64,000 bases of DNA from PALSA-1004 sp963829085 (GTDB taxonomy: Bacteria > Pseudomonadota > Gammaproteobacteria > Burkholderiales > SG8-41). Position numbers and translations under genes: made by a program. The stretch is from the NCBI GenBank assembly GCA_963829085.1, contig CAWHHJ010000015.1:124001-188000 (forward strand), written 5' to 3'. Position 1 is the stretch's first letter. The number at the start of each line of letters is the position of its first letter. The notes beneath the pieces are model-generated. The model searched no databases and was not told the origin of the DNA. It saw nothing but the letters and a program-made list of their open reading frames with translations. Below are positions 37,233 through 46,738 of this stretch, piece after piece.

Positions 37233-38382
37233 ATGTCCAGAATATTCATCAGCTACCGCCGGGATGATACCGCGGCCGATATGACCGACCGGGTCTACGA
37301 GCGGCTCGTTCGGCGGTGGGGAAGACGGGTATTCATGGACATTGACAGCCTTGTCGGTGGCGACGTGTTCGCTAAGGCGATCGACGAGAATCTGCAGAAT
37401 TGTGCGGTCACACTGGTCATGATCGGACGTCATTGGCTTTCAATGACGGATGCGCAGGGCGCCCGGCGCATCGATAACCCGAGCGATTACCCGCGGATGG
37501 AAGTGGCCGCTGCGCTGCGGCGTGGGGTCAGGGTAATACCTGTCCTTGTCGGTGACGTCGCGCTGCCCAACGCCGCCGATTTACCACAAGAGATCGCGGG
37601 CCTGTCGGATAGGCAGGTTGTACGCATTTCACGGGAACGATTCGACGCCGATGTACAACGCCTGATCGATGCCGTGGCGCGCGAGATGCCGGTGAAGTCA
37701 TGGCGAGATTGGTCCTGGCGAGTGATCGCTGCGACTGTGCTCGTGACCGGTATTGTGGCGGGCGCGTATTCTATTTTCGTCGGCACGGACGCTCCCATGT
37801 TCCATGCAGACCCACCCTCCGTGGTTCTTTCGCCTCTTGCGAAGGACGCCCCGCCCGTTGCAGGCAGGAAGGATTCCGAAGCTCCGCCCGGTGCTGGCGT
37901 CAGCGCACCGGCTGGATCCGAAAAAAAATCTCCCCGTGTGGAGGTGAAAGAAGAAAAGTCCATAGCTGCGAAGAAGGCCCCTACCGCACCTTCCACGGCT
38001 GATAAATCGATCAGTGTGCTCAACGTGACTGGAACGTGGGGCACACCACTCATCGAAGCCGCCTACACAGGCAACAACCGGACCGTATTGACATTCGAAT
38101 TCATTCAGCAAGAAGACACCCTGCTCGGCACGATCACTGAAACAGAGGAGGGCCAAACTCGCGGCTATCAGAGCGCCATCGCAGATGGAAAAATTAAGGG
38201 TGGTGTGCTTTCGTTTCACACCAAAGGCGAGGTAACTGGCGGTCCGAACGGTCACTTTATTGCCCTACAAGGAAACGTATGTAGGAATTGTCGCGAAGGA
38301 TAACAAAGAGATTTCGTTTCAAAGGTCCAATGATGTATCCGGGGGTGGAAAAGTCGAGAAATTTGTCGCAAGGCCCAAATGA
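37233..38382 (+). CDS. TIR-domain membrane protein (frameshift near its end)
   Basis: ATG 37233 opens a TIR_2 domain: FISYRRDD (residues 5-12), VFMDIDSL, VTLVMIGRHWL and YPRMEVAAALRRGVRVIPVL, where the Glu near residue 90 is at the position of the TIR NADase glutamate. A single membrane helix (VIAATVLVTGIVAGAYSIFV, about 163-183) is followed by a Pro/Lys/Ala linker and a C-terminal beta domain (VTGTWGTPLIEAAYTGNNRT). The long frame ends at 38303, but from about 38265 a shifted frame gives YVGIVAKDNKEISFQRSNDV and stops at 38382, the better end. TIR could signal or degrade NAD; no partner is adjacent. Confidence 0.75.
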
Positions 38383-38722
38383 AAGCGTGCAAGCTTGCGC
38401 ATGCACCGGATGCGAATGTTTGATGCGCGGCTGAGATCGCTCCTTTGTCACCTCGAACACAAAAGCTGCAGCTCAAATGCCTTCGCTTGTCGACACTCAC
38501 AAGTGGTGGTGCTGGCACAGGTAGATTGAGCGAGCGCTTGCAAGTTCGAATATCGAGAACAGCGGGTGATGTCATGGAAGCTCGTTGACGAAACGCAGCG
38601 ATGACTGACCGGCCCACGCAGCATGCCGCTTGTCTCGCCCGCAGCCTTTTCATGTAGCGCATGACGCCATTGGCCCGAAGTGGTAGGGCAGCAAGCGGGC
38701 AAGTCAGTAACCAAGAGGCGCC
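38383..38722. other. Spacer with no supported gene
   Basis: About 340 bp; no gene recognised. Probably holds the promoter of the TctC gene. Confidence 0.35.
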
Positions 38723-39688
38723 ATGAAAATAGCCACAATATGTTTTACTCTGCTGGCATTCGCTACGAGCGCAGCGCGAAGTCAGGATGCCGACTATCCC
38801 TCACGTCCGATCCGCATGATCATCGGTTTCCCGGCCGGTGGCGGCGTTGATTCCTTAGCCCGGATTATGAGCCCCCGCTTCAACGAGCTCATGAAGCAGC
38901 CCGTCGTCATCGATAACCGCGGCGGTGCAGGCGGAAATATCGGCGCGGAGATCACCGCGAAAGCGCCGCCCGACGGATACACGATTCACATGATTGCAAG
39001 TAGCTTCGCAAGCAATCCAAGTCTGTATGCGCGTGCGGGTTACGATCCAATTAAAGAGTTCGCGGCAGTAACAATGGTCGCCACGACGCCGTATGTCATG
39101 GAAGTGCATGCCAGCCTGGGCTCGAAGACGCTAAAAGACTTCATAGATAGTGCGAAGGCCGCACCAGGGCGTATGAATTACGCTTCGGGTGGTACTGGAA
39201 CACCGTCTCATCTCGGTATGGAACTATTCAAGACCATGGCAGGCGTTGACATCGTGCATGTCCCCTACAAAGGCGGTGTACCAGCACTTACGGACCTTGT
39301 CGCGGGTCAAGTGGCCATGTATCTGGATCCGATCATCACTGCAATGCAGTTCGTCCAAATGGGAAAAACACGTGCGCTTGCGGTTACCACCACGCGCAGA
39401 ACGGCAGCTCTTCCCGACGTGCCGACGGCATCAGAAGCAGGCGTGCCGGGTTTCGATGTAACCGGATGGTATGGCATCGTTGCCCCTCACGGAACGCCGC
39501 CACAGATCATCGGAAAAATCCAGGATGTCACTCGGCGAGTGTTAGAGACACCCGATGTGCGAGACCGTTTGCGCACACTGGGGCTTGATCCGGTGTCAAC
39601 TTCACCCGACGAATTTTCTAGATTCATGCGTTCGGAGATTCTTAAGTGGTCGAAGGTCATTAAGGCATCAGGTGCACGCGTTGATTGA
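38723..39688 (+). CDS. TctC/Bug-family tripartite transporter solute receptor
   Basis: 321 residues from ATG 38723. Signal peptide MKIATICFTLLAFATSAARS, then the Bug fold: YPSRPIRMIIGFPAGGGVDS, IDNRGGAGGNIGAEITAKAP, VHVPYKGGVPALTDLVAGQV and LPDVPTASEAGVPGFDVTGW. Periplasmic receptor for a carboxylate taken up by a TctAB-type permease; many Burkholderiales copies are orphans, as here. The dehydrogenase starting 7 bp downstream suggests a hydroxy- or keto-acid ligand, an inference. Confidence 0.93.
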   Translation: MKIATICFTLLAFATSAARSQDADYPSRPIRMIIGFPAGGGVDSLARIMSPRFNELMKQPVVIDNRGGAGGNIGAEITAKAPPDGYTIHMIASSFASNPSLYARAGYDPIKEFAAVTMVATTPYVMEVHASLGSKTLKDFIDSAKAAPGRMNYASGGTGTPSHLGMELFKTMAGVDIVHVPYKGGVPALTDLVAGQVAMYLDPIITAMQFVQMGKTRALAVTTTRRTAALPDVPTASEAGVPGFDVTGWYGIVAPHGTPPQIIGKIQDVTRRVLETPDVRDRLRTLGLDPVSTSPDEFSRFMRSEILKWSKVIKASGARVD

Positions 39689-39695
39689 GAAGCGA

Positions 39696-40706
39696 ATGAA
39701 AAAGAATACGACGAAGAAAGCAGCTCAGTACCACCTTCACATCGAAAACCATCGCAGCAGGCTTGAGATGTTTCAAATGAGCGAAGCCCGATGGGCGGCT
39801 GCCGCCAAACGCCACGCATCGCTAGCGAAGGGCCTACGCGTGACGATAGGATGGGACGGCGATATCTTGGACAAGGCGCTGCAGACCGCAGACATGTACT
39901 TGGGCTCCACTATGCCGCGCGACAACCTTGACGTCCGCGCTCCGAGATTGAAGTGGTTGCAAATGACGGGCGCGGGCGCCGATTACCTGATGCCGCTGGA
40001 CTGGTTGCCCAAAAGAATGGTGCTAACCAATAACAGTGGCGCGCAAGCGATCAAAGCGAAGGACTCGGTCGCTATGGCCTTGCTGATGCTTAACGCGCGC
40101 CTACCTGCCGTCTTAACCAATCAGCGCAAGAAACGGTGGGAACAGTTGTATTCGCCGCCAATTGCAGGCAAGACAGCGGTGGTTATCGGCTTCGGAAGAC
40201 TCGGCCAGGCAGCAGGCCGTGCCGCAAAGGGCCTAGGGCTCAACGTGATTTCGGTGACGCGCACCGGGCAACGAGCGCGAACAGCTGATCTCGCAGTGCG
40301 AACTGCGCAAATCGATAAAGTATTGCCAAAGGCCGATTTTGTGATCGTCACCGCGCCGTTAACGAAAGAAACGCGCGGGCTGTTGAATCGCGACAGACTC
40401 GACCTCATGAAACCGAGCGCGGGCCTCGTAAACATCGCACGCGCACCGATAATGGATCACGACGCGTTATGCGCGAAACTCGAGAATGGCTCGATCAGTG
40501 GCGCGATACTCGATGTGCATGATCCAGAGCCGCTTCCTGCGGATTCCGGTCTTTGGTCAACGCCAAACTTGATCGTGCTTCCGCATATCACCTGTGATGA
40601 CCCGGACTACATAACAGCATTGCTCGACTTCTGGTTCCAAAATTTTGCGCGATTCAAGAAAGGCAAGCCGCTAAAGAATCGTGTCGACCGCGCACTTGGA
40701 TATTGA
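39696..40706 (+). CDS. D-isomer-specific 2-hydroxyacid dehydrogenase
   Basis: 336 residues from ATG 39696 (GAGAAG upstream), 7 bp after tctC, so the two are an operon. The substrate domain is followed by the Rossmann motif VVIGFGRLGQAAGRAAKG; catalytic Arg in NIARAPIMDHDAL, Glu in DVHDPEPLP and His in VLPHITCDDP are present. NAD(P)H-linked reduction of a 2-keto acid or the reverse. Substrate unknown; the receptor partner suggests it acts on an imported acid. Confidence 0.88.
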   Translation: MKKNTTKKAAQYHLHIENHRSRLEMFQMSEARWAAAAKRHASLAKGLRVTIGWDGDILDKALQTADMYLGSTMPRDNLDVRAPRLKWLQMTGAGADYLMPLDWLPKRMVLTNNSGAQAIKAKDSVAMALLMLNARLPAVLTNQRKKRWEQLYSPPIAGKTAVVIGFGRLGQAAGRAAKGLGLNVISVTRTGQRARTADLAVRTAQIDKVLPKADFVIVTAPLTKETRGLLNRDRLDLMKPSAGLVNIARAPIMDHDALCAKLENGSISGAILDVHDPEPLPADSGLWSTPNLIVLPHITCDDPDYITALLDFWFQNFARFKKGKPLKNRVDRALGY

Positions 40707-40889
40707 AATTGCATATCTGTTGCGCGGGAACCTTTGAGGGGTGTATGAACTGCACGGAGGACGCACGTCTGCGTAAAAGTACAAAGACCACCGGGCAATC
40801 ACATACGAGAGATTTGTCGAACTCGAATGCTGACCATGGCGATGAACTCGTTATTAACTGCCAAGAGAGTAGCGACGTTCTCCGTCAGC

Positions 40890-41092
40890 TCAAGGTCGCT
40901 CTAGCCAAATATGCGGCTGGGTGCGATAGCCCTCTGCCAAGGGGCGCCGCCATTTCGTCCGCATGCCGCGCATCGGTAGAGGTGTTCGGCCGGCTGCTTG
41001 ATAAACCATGGAGCAGTGTCCGGCGCGAGATCCGCGTATGGTGGCGCGGAACTGGGCTTAATCCATAGGTCACGGCATTGGGGGCACTTCAT
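40890..41092 (-). pseudogene. Zinc-ribbon family protein, frameshifted
   Basis: ATG 41092 gives MKCPQCRDLWIKPSSAPPYA, a linker and HLYRCAACG. Just after the second CxxC a one-base shift is needed to recover RTKWRRPLAEGYRTQPHIWL and a stop at 40890. Same plan as the other copies (CxxC...P..PP...YRCxxC..xW). Decayed or mis-sequenced. Confidence 0.6.
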
Positions 41093-41341
41093 ATCACTGA
41101 CCGATCCCGGCGACAGGTCCATCACTTACGTCCACGATTTAGGCGTGGGTGTGGCGCTACCGACGGATGGCGACCCTTTTCCGTCAACTTAAACGGCCGC
41201 GGCGGAGTGCTCCACCTATATTTCTTAATTGGTCCGAGATATGCAGCGTCATCGTGATCGTCCGTCCTACCTGCAGGCGCGCTTGCTGCCCTATTCGTTG
41301 TCAGTGGCGCAGGCCCATACTGAATCGAACAGGCGGAGGAT

Positions 41342-41855
41342 ATGTTCCCAACGAATCAGGAGTTCGTGATGTTCTGCTGTCGTGCATGCGGCGCGCATTA
41401 CGCATCAGTGGGTTTGGTTTCCCGATTCATGTCATGTCCGTGGTGCGGCAGTTCGCTTTATGGCCGCGCGCAATTGAAGCGCATGCATCACGGCACTTAC
41501 GCCGACATCATACAAAAAGGTCGGCGGGTGGGCGGCCGATGGAAAGGGCTTGCACCTTCAGGCGTCACGACGTCAAGGACTGGCCACCCGATTGGAGAAA
41601 ACAGACCTTTGCAACGCCTGCCACCGAGCGGTCAATGGCACGGATCATGTGCCGCCCGCTCACCTGGTGGACTCGACGACCGCAAAGCGCAGGTCGTTCG
41701 ACGCCAAGGGCGAGGCCGTATGTCCGATATGTGGCGCTACGTGGTGGCGCTACGCAGGATTCACAATGCTTGTGACCGGTGAAGACCGGTGCTTCATGGA
41801 CACGCGGGCACTCGCCGAACAAAAAGGAACCGCCTCAAAAGGCGTAATACGTTAG
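41342..41855 (+). pseudogene. Four-CxxC zinc-ribbon protein, frameshifted
   Basis: ATG 41342 has GGAGGAT upstream. First frame: MFCCRACGAHYASVGLVSRF and MSCPWCGSSLYGRAQLKRMH. A second frame, open from before 41550 to 41855, encodes LCNACHRAVNGTDHVPPAHL and VCPICGATWWRYAGF, the typical PPAH/CxxC-x-x-W half. Joining both gives a protein with four CxxC pairs like the minus-strand gene 42221-42835, so one indel probably split it near 41560. Confidence 0.5.
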
Positions 41856-41906
41856 TGTGATAGCGACGCCAACGCCAAATCGTTTTCAGATTAATAAAGG
41901 AAAAAC

Positions 41907-42017
41907 ATGCAACCGCGTTCTGATACCGTAACTACGCCTACTATGACAGCGCATGGTGCGATGCCTGCCGTTGTCTCAACGAACAACCAGCGGCGACAGA
42001 TCCGCACCCTGGCTTGA
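41907..42017 (+). CDS. Tiny ORF with good ribosome site
   Basis: 36 residues from ATG 41907, preceded by AATAAAGGAAAAAC. The peptide MQPRSDTVTTPTMTAHGAMP continues polar and basic. No homologue recognised; the strong site is the only support. Confidence 0.3.
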   Translation: MQPRSDTVTTPTMTAHGAMPAVVSTNNQRRQIRTLA

Positions 42018-42037
42018 CGCAGACAGCAATGTAAAGA

Positions 42038-42062
42038 AATGGCCATGCGTGACGCGGCCATT
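42038..42062 (-). terminator. Intrinsic terminator for the 42-43 kb zinc-ribbon genes
   Basis: Perfect 7-bp stem AATGGCC/GGCCATT with an 11-base loop; on the minus strand it is followed by TCTTTAC. It lies about 160 bp past the stop of the 42221 gene. Confidence 0.55.
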
Positions 42063-42220
42063 AGAGCCATCAATTAAAGGGACATCACAGCCATCGTAAT
42101 CGTGCCACGACAAACGCGGGGCGACTATCAGACGATCTAAGATTTTAGTTTTAGCGACGGGCAGCCGATTAAACGACAGGCGCAGGCGCCGTATCGCAAC
42201 GATGCGAGCGCATTGCGCTG

Positions 42221-42835
42221 TCATATTGTGGAACGCCGCGCTCGCCGGACCAGAGGATTGCCGAGATAGCCGGCTTTTGCCAGCGGACGTTCCCACCAGG
42301 TGCCGCAGTCCTCGCAACGATAATGCAATTCAGACCTTTCGCCTGCGGTGAAAGTCGCGATGTCCGGAACCAGAGCCGGGTGTGGTGGCCGCGAGGTCGG
42401 CTCGTTGGATAACAGCATGCAGTTGTCGCACTTAGGCGTGTGCCATGGCGCCGCGTTATCCGCGGACGTGCGAGCGACAGTCGAATAACCACATCCATCA
42501 CATTGCATAATCACCTTTCGCATCGGGGCGTCGACTGTGCCGTCACTGATAATTGATTCGCGCAGCGCGAAATGTTCGCCATGGCGAACATAGCAGACAG
42601 GGCAGCTATATTCTTCGTCGACCACTGGACGGTAAGCGTTTTTGTGCCCGGTCGCCAGATTTGGGAGGGCTTCATGCATCGCAAGGTAGGTGCCGTCCCG
42701 TGACGGCATGTTAGCCATTCGTGCTCGAATCACCGGTTTGCGCAGGGCCCGTCGTAGATTGCGCAGCTCTGCTGCCGCGGCGTCCTGTAATTCCATTATG
42801 AGGCGGATGCCGCTGTCTCTTGCCTTGTCAGTCAA
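42221..42835 (-). CDS. Large zinc-ribbon family protein with four CxxC pairs
   Basis: 204 residues from TTG 42835. An N-terminal helical part (LQDAAAAELRNLRRALRKPV) precedes EEYSCPVCYVRHGEHFALRE, VIMQCDGCGYSTVARTS, PKCDNCMLLSNEPTSRPPHP and LHYRCEDCGTWWERPLAKAG. The last two pairs are the standard small zinc-ribbon module; the first two are an extra pair. Five bases after the corrected stop of the gene upstream, so cotranscribed. Intact. Could bind nucleic acid, but no evidence beyond the fold. Confidence 0.65.
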   Translation of the reverse strand: MTDKARDSGIRLIMELQDAAAAELRNLRRALRKPVIRARMANMPSRDGTYLAMHEALPNLATGHKNAYRPVVDEEYSCPVCYVRHGEHFALRESIISDGTVDAPMRKVIMQCDGCGYSTVARTSADNAAPWHTPKCDNCMLLSNEPTSRPPHPALVPDIATFTAGERSELHYRCEDCGTWWERPLAKAGYLGNPLVRRARRSTI

Positions 42836-43041
42836 GGTCTTCCCAAAGTAAAGGCGGGCCGCTGTAGCCTAGTGACGCGATAACGCGGCGCCAGCGGGTG
42901 CCGCACAATTTGCACTGATAGTGCAGTTCCCCTATATGGCGTGACGCGGCTCCATGGAGTGGCATTTACAAGAGCGCCATGAGGCTGCTTGGAGGTCGGT
43001 TCATAGGACAGTGCCCAGCAGGCGTCACACTTCTTAAGCAT
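42828..43041 (-). pseudogene. Zinc-ribbon family protein, frameshifted
   Basis: ATG 43041 gives MLKKCDACWALSYEPTSKQP and HGALVN. Near 42935 the frame must shift to give ELHYQCKLCGTRWRRVIASL, GYSGPPLLWEDLD and a stop at 42828. The repaired product has the complete module. Paired with the 42221 gene. Confidence 0.6.
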
Positions 43042-43670
43042 ACCGCGTCACAATCGAGCGGAGTTCAACTGCCATCATGTACGGTCGCTCATCTGCAGGA
43101 CGATATAATAACGTCATAGCTAGATTGTGCGCGAACAGGACGCCGTCCAGTATTCGTTGAGTTGACGTACGGAGTAAGTAGGTTTTTCCGCAGTCGTCCT
43201 TTACATGCTCGACGAAGTGATTACAGCAGTATCTCGTTCGACCAAAAAAAGACCGCCTGTATCATTAGGCGGCCCAATTCGGCTTGTAGCGGAATGCGGA
43301 GGATAAATCAGCAGGGGAGACCTGCAGGCCGATAATGCCGCCTGCCCGATGTTTGTGCTATCAGCGGATGTCCTACAAAGTAACCAGGTCTATCCTTTGG
43401 TGCCTTACGCAAGTGCCGGACGCTACTGATGAATTTTTTACGCATCCTTGATCTAAGAATCCGGATGGGGTCTGATCGCGGCGGTGTAATGTCGTGCAAG
43501 GGAGGAAATCGATAGGAGGTATATGTTCAGTGGTCTGTGGTTGCGTGCCGTGGCTTGTGGTCTCCTTGCGCATTCGTCACGGTTCCGGTGCTCGAGGCCA
43601 TGCTCGAAGGGATGCCGCCTCGAGACATGGAACCTCCGCAATAGCAGAGCCGCTTGCGGTTTACTTCCGT
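43042..43670. other. Mostly non-coding stretch
   Basis: About 630 bp with one clear hairpin (43253-43272). A 45-residue minus-strand frame starting at ATG 43445 (MRKKFISSVRHLRKAPKDRP) ends 36 bp before that hairpin and could be a small gene, but has no homologue known to me. Confidence 0.3.
43253..43272 (-). terminator. Intrinsic terminator
   Basis: CCGCCTAATGATACAGGCGG on the minus strand is followed by TCTTTTTTT, so a minus-strand transcript ends here. Confidence 0.7.
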
Positions 43671-44048
43671 TTATTCGCAGCGGGCCAATTTCTTCGCCAA
43701 GCTAATTACATCTTTTTGGTTCTCCCTATCCAGCTTGGGAAACGCCTCGATCAAGGCAAGGAGTGCGCTGCGTTGGTCTTCGGTTAGCGCATCGAGTGCT
43801 GTAAGCCACTTCTCATTGTCTTGGTTCAGACGCCGGAGCTTGGGGAGCTTGCCATACAGTAGCCATTCTTCGTTGACCTCTAGCTCGATGGCGATCTTGG
43901 TGAGATTCTTACTGTGCATGCCCCTGGTCGGGTCTTGCATGACCTTATACATGACGGTTGGCGGGATCCCGAGTTTTCTCCCAATTTGAATGGCATTGGT
44001 TTTCTTCTCCTTCAGGTGAAGTTTCAGGCGCTCGCCTAGCGATGCCAT
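43671..44048 (-). CDS. XRE-family phage-type repressor
   Basis: 125 residues from ATG 44048. An N-terminal helix-turn-helix (LGERLKLHLKEKKTNAIQIG, RKLGIPPTVMYKVMQDPTRG, NLTKIAIELEVNEEWLLYGK) is of the Cro/C1 type. The C-terminal 50 residues (LDALTEDQRSALLALIEAFP) are helical and lack the S24 peptidase found in SOS-cleaved repressors. No integrase or phage genes are adjacent. Probably left by a mobile element. Confidence 0.7.
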   Translation of the reverse strand: MASLGERLKLHLKEKKTNAIQIGRKLGIPPTVMYKVMQDPTRGMHSKNLTKIAIELEVNEEWLLYGKLPKLRRLNQDNEKWLTALDALTEDQRSALLALIEAFPKLDRENQKDVISLAKKLARCE

Positions 44049-44145
44049 TTTCTAATCGCCTGTTCCGGCTACCGAGCGAGGCGCTTATGTCTTGGCCAGC
44101 ACGGCTTGTCAGTGCGGCGTGTTGTCCACACTCTGCGACCCGATC

Positions 44146-44349
44146 TCAATCAGCATTTCGGCCGCGGCTAATGCCGTATTGATCTTCGAGCAGCTTCGCA
44201 ACCTCGACGCCCATGAACTTCGTTCCGCGTGTGAACCGCGTGCCAGGAGTTACTTGAATGCGGCCCTCGGGTAAGAAAAGCTCAGCCGATTCGACGCAGG
44301 ACCAAACGCCCGGCGCTTCTCTAACGAAGTGTTTGATGAAATTTTGCAT
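44146..44349 (-). CDS. Small hypothetical protein
   Basis: 67 residues from ATG 44349 (alternative ATG 44382). MQNFIKHFVREAPGVWSCVE, then GRIQVTPGTRFTRGTKFMGV and EVAKLLEDQYG read as a compact soluble protein often found near phage genes. Lies upstream of the repressor on the same strand, 97 bp away. Function unknown. Confidence 0.55.
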   Translation of the reverse strand: MQNFIKHFVREAPGVWSCVESAELFLPEGRIQVTPGTRFTRGTKFMGVEVAKLLEDQYGISRGRNAD

Positions 44350-44533
44350 ACAAAAGTAGTGCATCCAGACCGCCGCGTTCATACAAGCGCGGGTCGGCGC
44401 GCCATGTCAGGCGTGCTGATGAAATTAAGCAGCCTTAGTGTAGCACCGTGCGCATGGCGAAGTGCGCAGCGTGTCGACGGCTACTCGGTCAATCGACAAC
44501 TAGTCCAGCCCACGCGGGATTGGAGACCAAGGT

Positions 44534-44659
44534 TTAATCGCGTGCAGCCAGCGTCTTTGCTACCGAGAACGCCCCATCACTCGAACCTCCGAGCTCGATG
44601 TACGTCACGAAGCGCGGATTCTTTGATTCCTTCAGCAAGTGGCGCAGTTCGCCGCGCAC
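44534..44659 (-). CDS. Possible tiny gene or fragment
   Basis: GTG 44659 opens 41 residues: MRGELRHLLKESKNPRFVTY, then IELGGSSDGAFSVAKTLAAR. The text is protein-like but no family or ribosome site is identified; it may be the end of a decayed gene because a TAG lies 15 bases upstream in frame. Confidence 0.3.
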   Translation of the reverse strand: MRGELRHLLKESKNPRFVTYIELGGSSDGAFSVAKTLAARD

Positions 44660-44839
44660 ACTCCGGCGCCACTATCAACCCTGCGCCATTCCGATCGAGT
44701 CCTACGCGGCATCCTACGCTACAACAGGCTTATACTAGCCATACTAGCTCGATCGCAGGGGAGGAGTCGTTACTAACGTCGTGAAGCTGGGCGGCGAAAC
44801 TGACAGCGTCCCAAGGTTTCACTCTCTGTGAGTTGCTGA

Positions 44840-45055
44840 ATGCCTACTTGCGAACCTTGCGATACGCTGCTCGGGCTTCCATTCACCGTCCTGCCGCACG
44901 TCGATCTACAGATGCTTGATAGGTCGAACGATAGTATCGGGTCGCTCGAACGATATCGATGCGCTCTTTGCGAGGCGGTGTGGGAGGTCTTCATTCCATC
45001 GCCATCATCGCGTGCGCCGCATGAGGTGTGGAAACGCGCTTCCATCACAGCCTGA
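44840..45055 (+). CDS. Small zinc-ribbon family protein (plus strand)
   Basis: 71 residues from ATG 44840. MPTCEPCDTLLGLPFTVLPH, a linker, RYRCALCEAVWEVFIPSP and HEVWKRA keep the CxxC...LPH...YRCxxCxxxW...VW plan, with the PT element changed to LPFT. Intact in one frame and divergent in sequence, so probably an older member. No strong ribosome site. Confidence 0.6.
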   Translation: MPTCEPCDTLLGLPFTVLPHVDLQMLDRSNDSIGSLERYRCALCEAVWEVFIPSPSSRAPHEVWKRASITA

Positions 45056-45104
45056 TCGGTTGACTGTTACGCTTGTGCGTGCCTGTTGGGTGCTCCCTCA
45101 TACC

Positions 45105-45980
45105 TCACTTCTTCAAAGTCGCGTAAGCGCTGCCGATGAACGGAATCGCAGCATTTACACGAAGAAGTGCGGAAACAATCGCAGGACGCAGCGGTGCGAG
45201 TTCTTTGTCGGCCAAGACATCATCGCGCCGTATAGCATTCTTGAATTCGTTCATGAACACGATCACCGATTGAGGTTCGGCGCTCGATAGATCGATGAGC
45301 ACAATGTGGTTATCGCGGCTTGAGCCTTCTCGCACGATCTCATTCACAGGGAGCCGCGTAGCGACCAGAAAGGGCCCAACCCCACCCAACCTATCACGCA
45401 GTTGCGACTGGTCCGTCAGCAATTCTTGAAGACGTTGCCGATAACTCCTCGCCAACCGATGGTCATAGGCAGCGCCGTTGGCGCTTTCCGGCGATTTCGT
45501 TGGAATACAAAAAAGGTTTGCAGACTTCAGAGAGGCCCCTGGCTTGGCTTTGTCAAAAGAACGGGCTTCCGCCACGAGCGCGTCTAGGTTCGCGCGTGCG
45601 CGCAATATCCTTTGATCCGTCCCTTTGTAGGTGGCGTCGCCGCCGACATCACCTGATAAGACGTATGTAAATACGGCAGGCCTCGCGCCTGTCCATGGGG
45701 CCGACGGGACGGCTGTGATATCTCGCCACAGTTCAGCGGTAACCCCCGGCAGCGGCTTCGCGCGCGGCGGGTAAGGAACTGGGCTTTGGACACTTCCGGG
45801 TGCGCCTCCGCCTACTGGCTCTCCAGTGCTCCCGCCAGGTGACGTGGCAGCAGGAATACAGCCCCATCGACCGCCAACGTATACTTCGCGTTCGGAAGGT
45901 CCGCACGCTCCAGCAGCAACAGTAGAAAAAATAGTAGCGCCAACGAACAGCAGCGCCGTGCAGTGACAGGAGCCTAACAT
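45105..45980 (-). CDS. Secreted protein of unknown function
   Basis: 291 residues from ATG 45980 (GTG 46016, overlapping the gene before it, is an alternative). Signal peptide LGSCHCTALLFVGATIFSTV, a Pro/Gly/Ser-rich linker, and a folded part with AELWRDITAVPSAPWTG, RQRLQELLTDQSQLRDRLGG and NHIVLIDLSSAEPQSVIVFM. No family recognised. It follows a small two-span membrane protein with a 5-bp gap, so the pair forms an operon. Confidence 0.65.
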   Translation of the reverse strand: MLGSCHCTALLFVGATIFSTVAAGACGPSEREVYVGGRWGCIPAATSPGGSTGEPVGGGAPGSVQSPVPYPPRAKPLPGVTAELWRDITAVPSAPWTGARPAVFTYVLSGDVGGDATYKGTDQRILRARANLDALVAEARSFDKAKPGASLKSANLFCIPTKSPESANGAAYDHRLARSYRQRLQELLTDQSQLRDRLGGVGPFLVATRLPVNEIVREGSSRDNHIVLIDLSSAEPQSVIVFMNEFKNAIRRDDVLADKELAPLRPAIVSALLRVNAAIPFIGSAYATLKK

Positions 45981-45985
45981 GCCGG

Positions 45986-46177
45986 CTAAGGCCGATCCTT
46001 TCGCTCGTTTACCCACTTTACAATCCAGCCACCGACCGCACCGGATGCGATACTTGCCACGCCGATAATATTCGTGAATTGGCTGGACGAAAGTTCCGGT
46101 GCCAGCGCTCGAAGGGCGAAATATGTGACAACGCCACCGATTAGGGCGAACAGAGTGCTCTCAAAAAGCGTTTTCAT
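45986..46177 (-). CDS. Small two-span membrane protein
   Basis: 63 residues from ATG 46177. Two hydrophobic helices (STLFALIGGVVTYFALRAL and IIGVASIASGAVGGWIVKW) separated by a polar turn, then a charged tail VNERKDRP. Size and layout resemble holins, but no endolysin is adjacent and the role is not shown. Confidence 0.5.
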   Translation of the reverse strand: MKTLFESTLFALIGGVVTYFALRALAPELSSSQFTNIIGVASIASGAVGGWIVKWVNERKDRP

Positions 46178-46483
46178 CGAGCGCCATCTTGTGATTTGAT
46201 CTAATTTACGCGAAAGCGAATATCAGTGCTAGGGGCTGCTAGCATCGCACTTGATTTCAGTAATTGCTACGACGGATCGTCGGCGCTTCCCGTGACGCGA
46301 TCCTGCCGTCAGTTCGCCGCGTTGAAGAGTGCTTCTGGCGACGGAATTTTTTGTTGATTTGTAGAGAAGGCCCACACATGCCCTGCACATTGCCATCGTG
46401 CGCTTCCACGTATTGAGTGACGTGAGCCAGGTTACAAGTGTCGCATTCAAATAAAACGTGGACGTCTGCACAAGCGTCTCAAA
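46178..46483. other. Spacer with no supported gene
   Basis: No coding region is supported in this 306-bp stretch. Confidence 0.3.
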
Positions 46484-46729
46484 TTGATGTTTTCTTCGAG
46501 TTCCGTTTTGATTGGAATTTATGCGCGCATCAATTCGAAGCTCTCGAGTTCGATGGACGCGACCCACGGCGCACCGATGGTATTCGATAACTCCAACCAG
46601 GCGGTTTGCCCCGCATGTGGCGTCACAATGGTATCGCCCTCAGCACGTAACGATTCCCCTTACTGGACACCTAAGCGCGCAACGCGCTGGGAAGGCCACT
46701 CACAGGCGAAGCGCCGGCGATCCGGTTAA
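46484..46729 (+). pseudogene. Partial zinc-ribbon relative
   Basis: The frame encodes AVCPACGVTMVSPSARNDSP followed by YWTPK, which matches QCDGCGYSTV...APWHTPK in the 42221 protein (second CxxC pair and linker). The following CxxC pair is missing, as the frame reads RATRWE. Likely a fragment. Confidence 0.4.
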
Positions 46730-46738
46730 TCAGTGTCC

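Noticed and set aside
34657..38382. A RiPP biosynthesis cluster around the NHLP-like protein
   Set aside because: No radical SAM, LanM, cyclodehydratase or peptidase-transporter gene is present nearby, and the domain is C-terminal.
40703..41068. 121-residue plus-strand frame
   Set aside because: Most of it lies antisense to a zinc-ribbon gene whose CxxC pattern is conserved; the first part has no recognisable feature.
45105..46177. Holin/endolysin lysis cassette
   Set aside because: The small two-span protein is holin-like in size, but the following protein has a signal peptide and no lysin motif.
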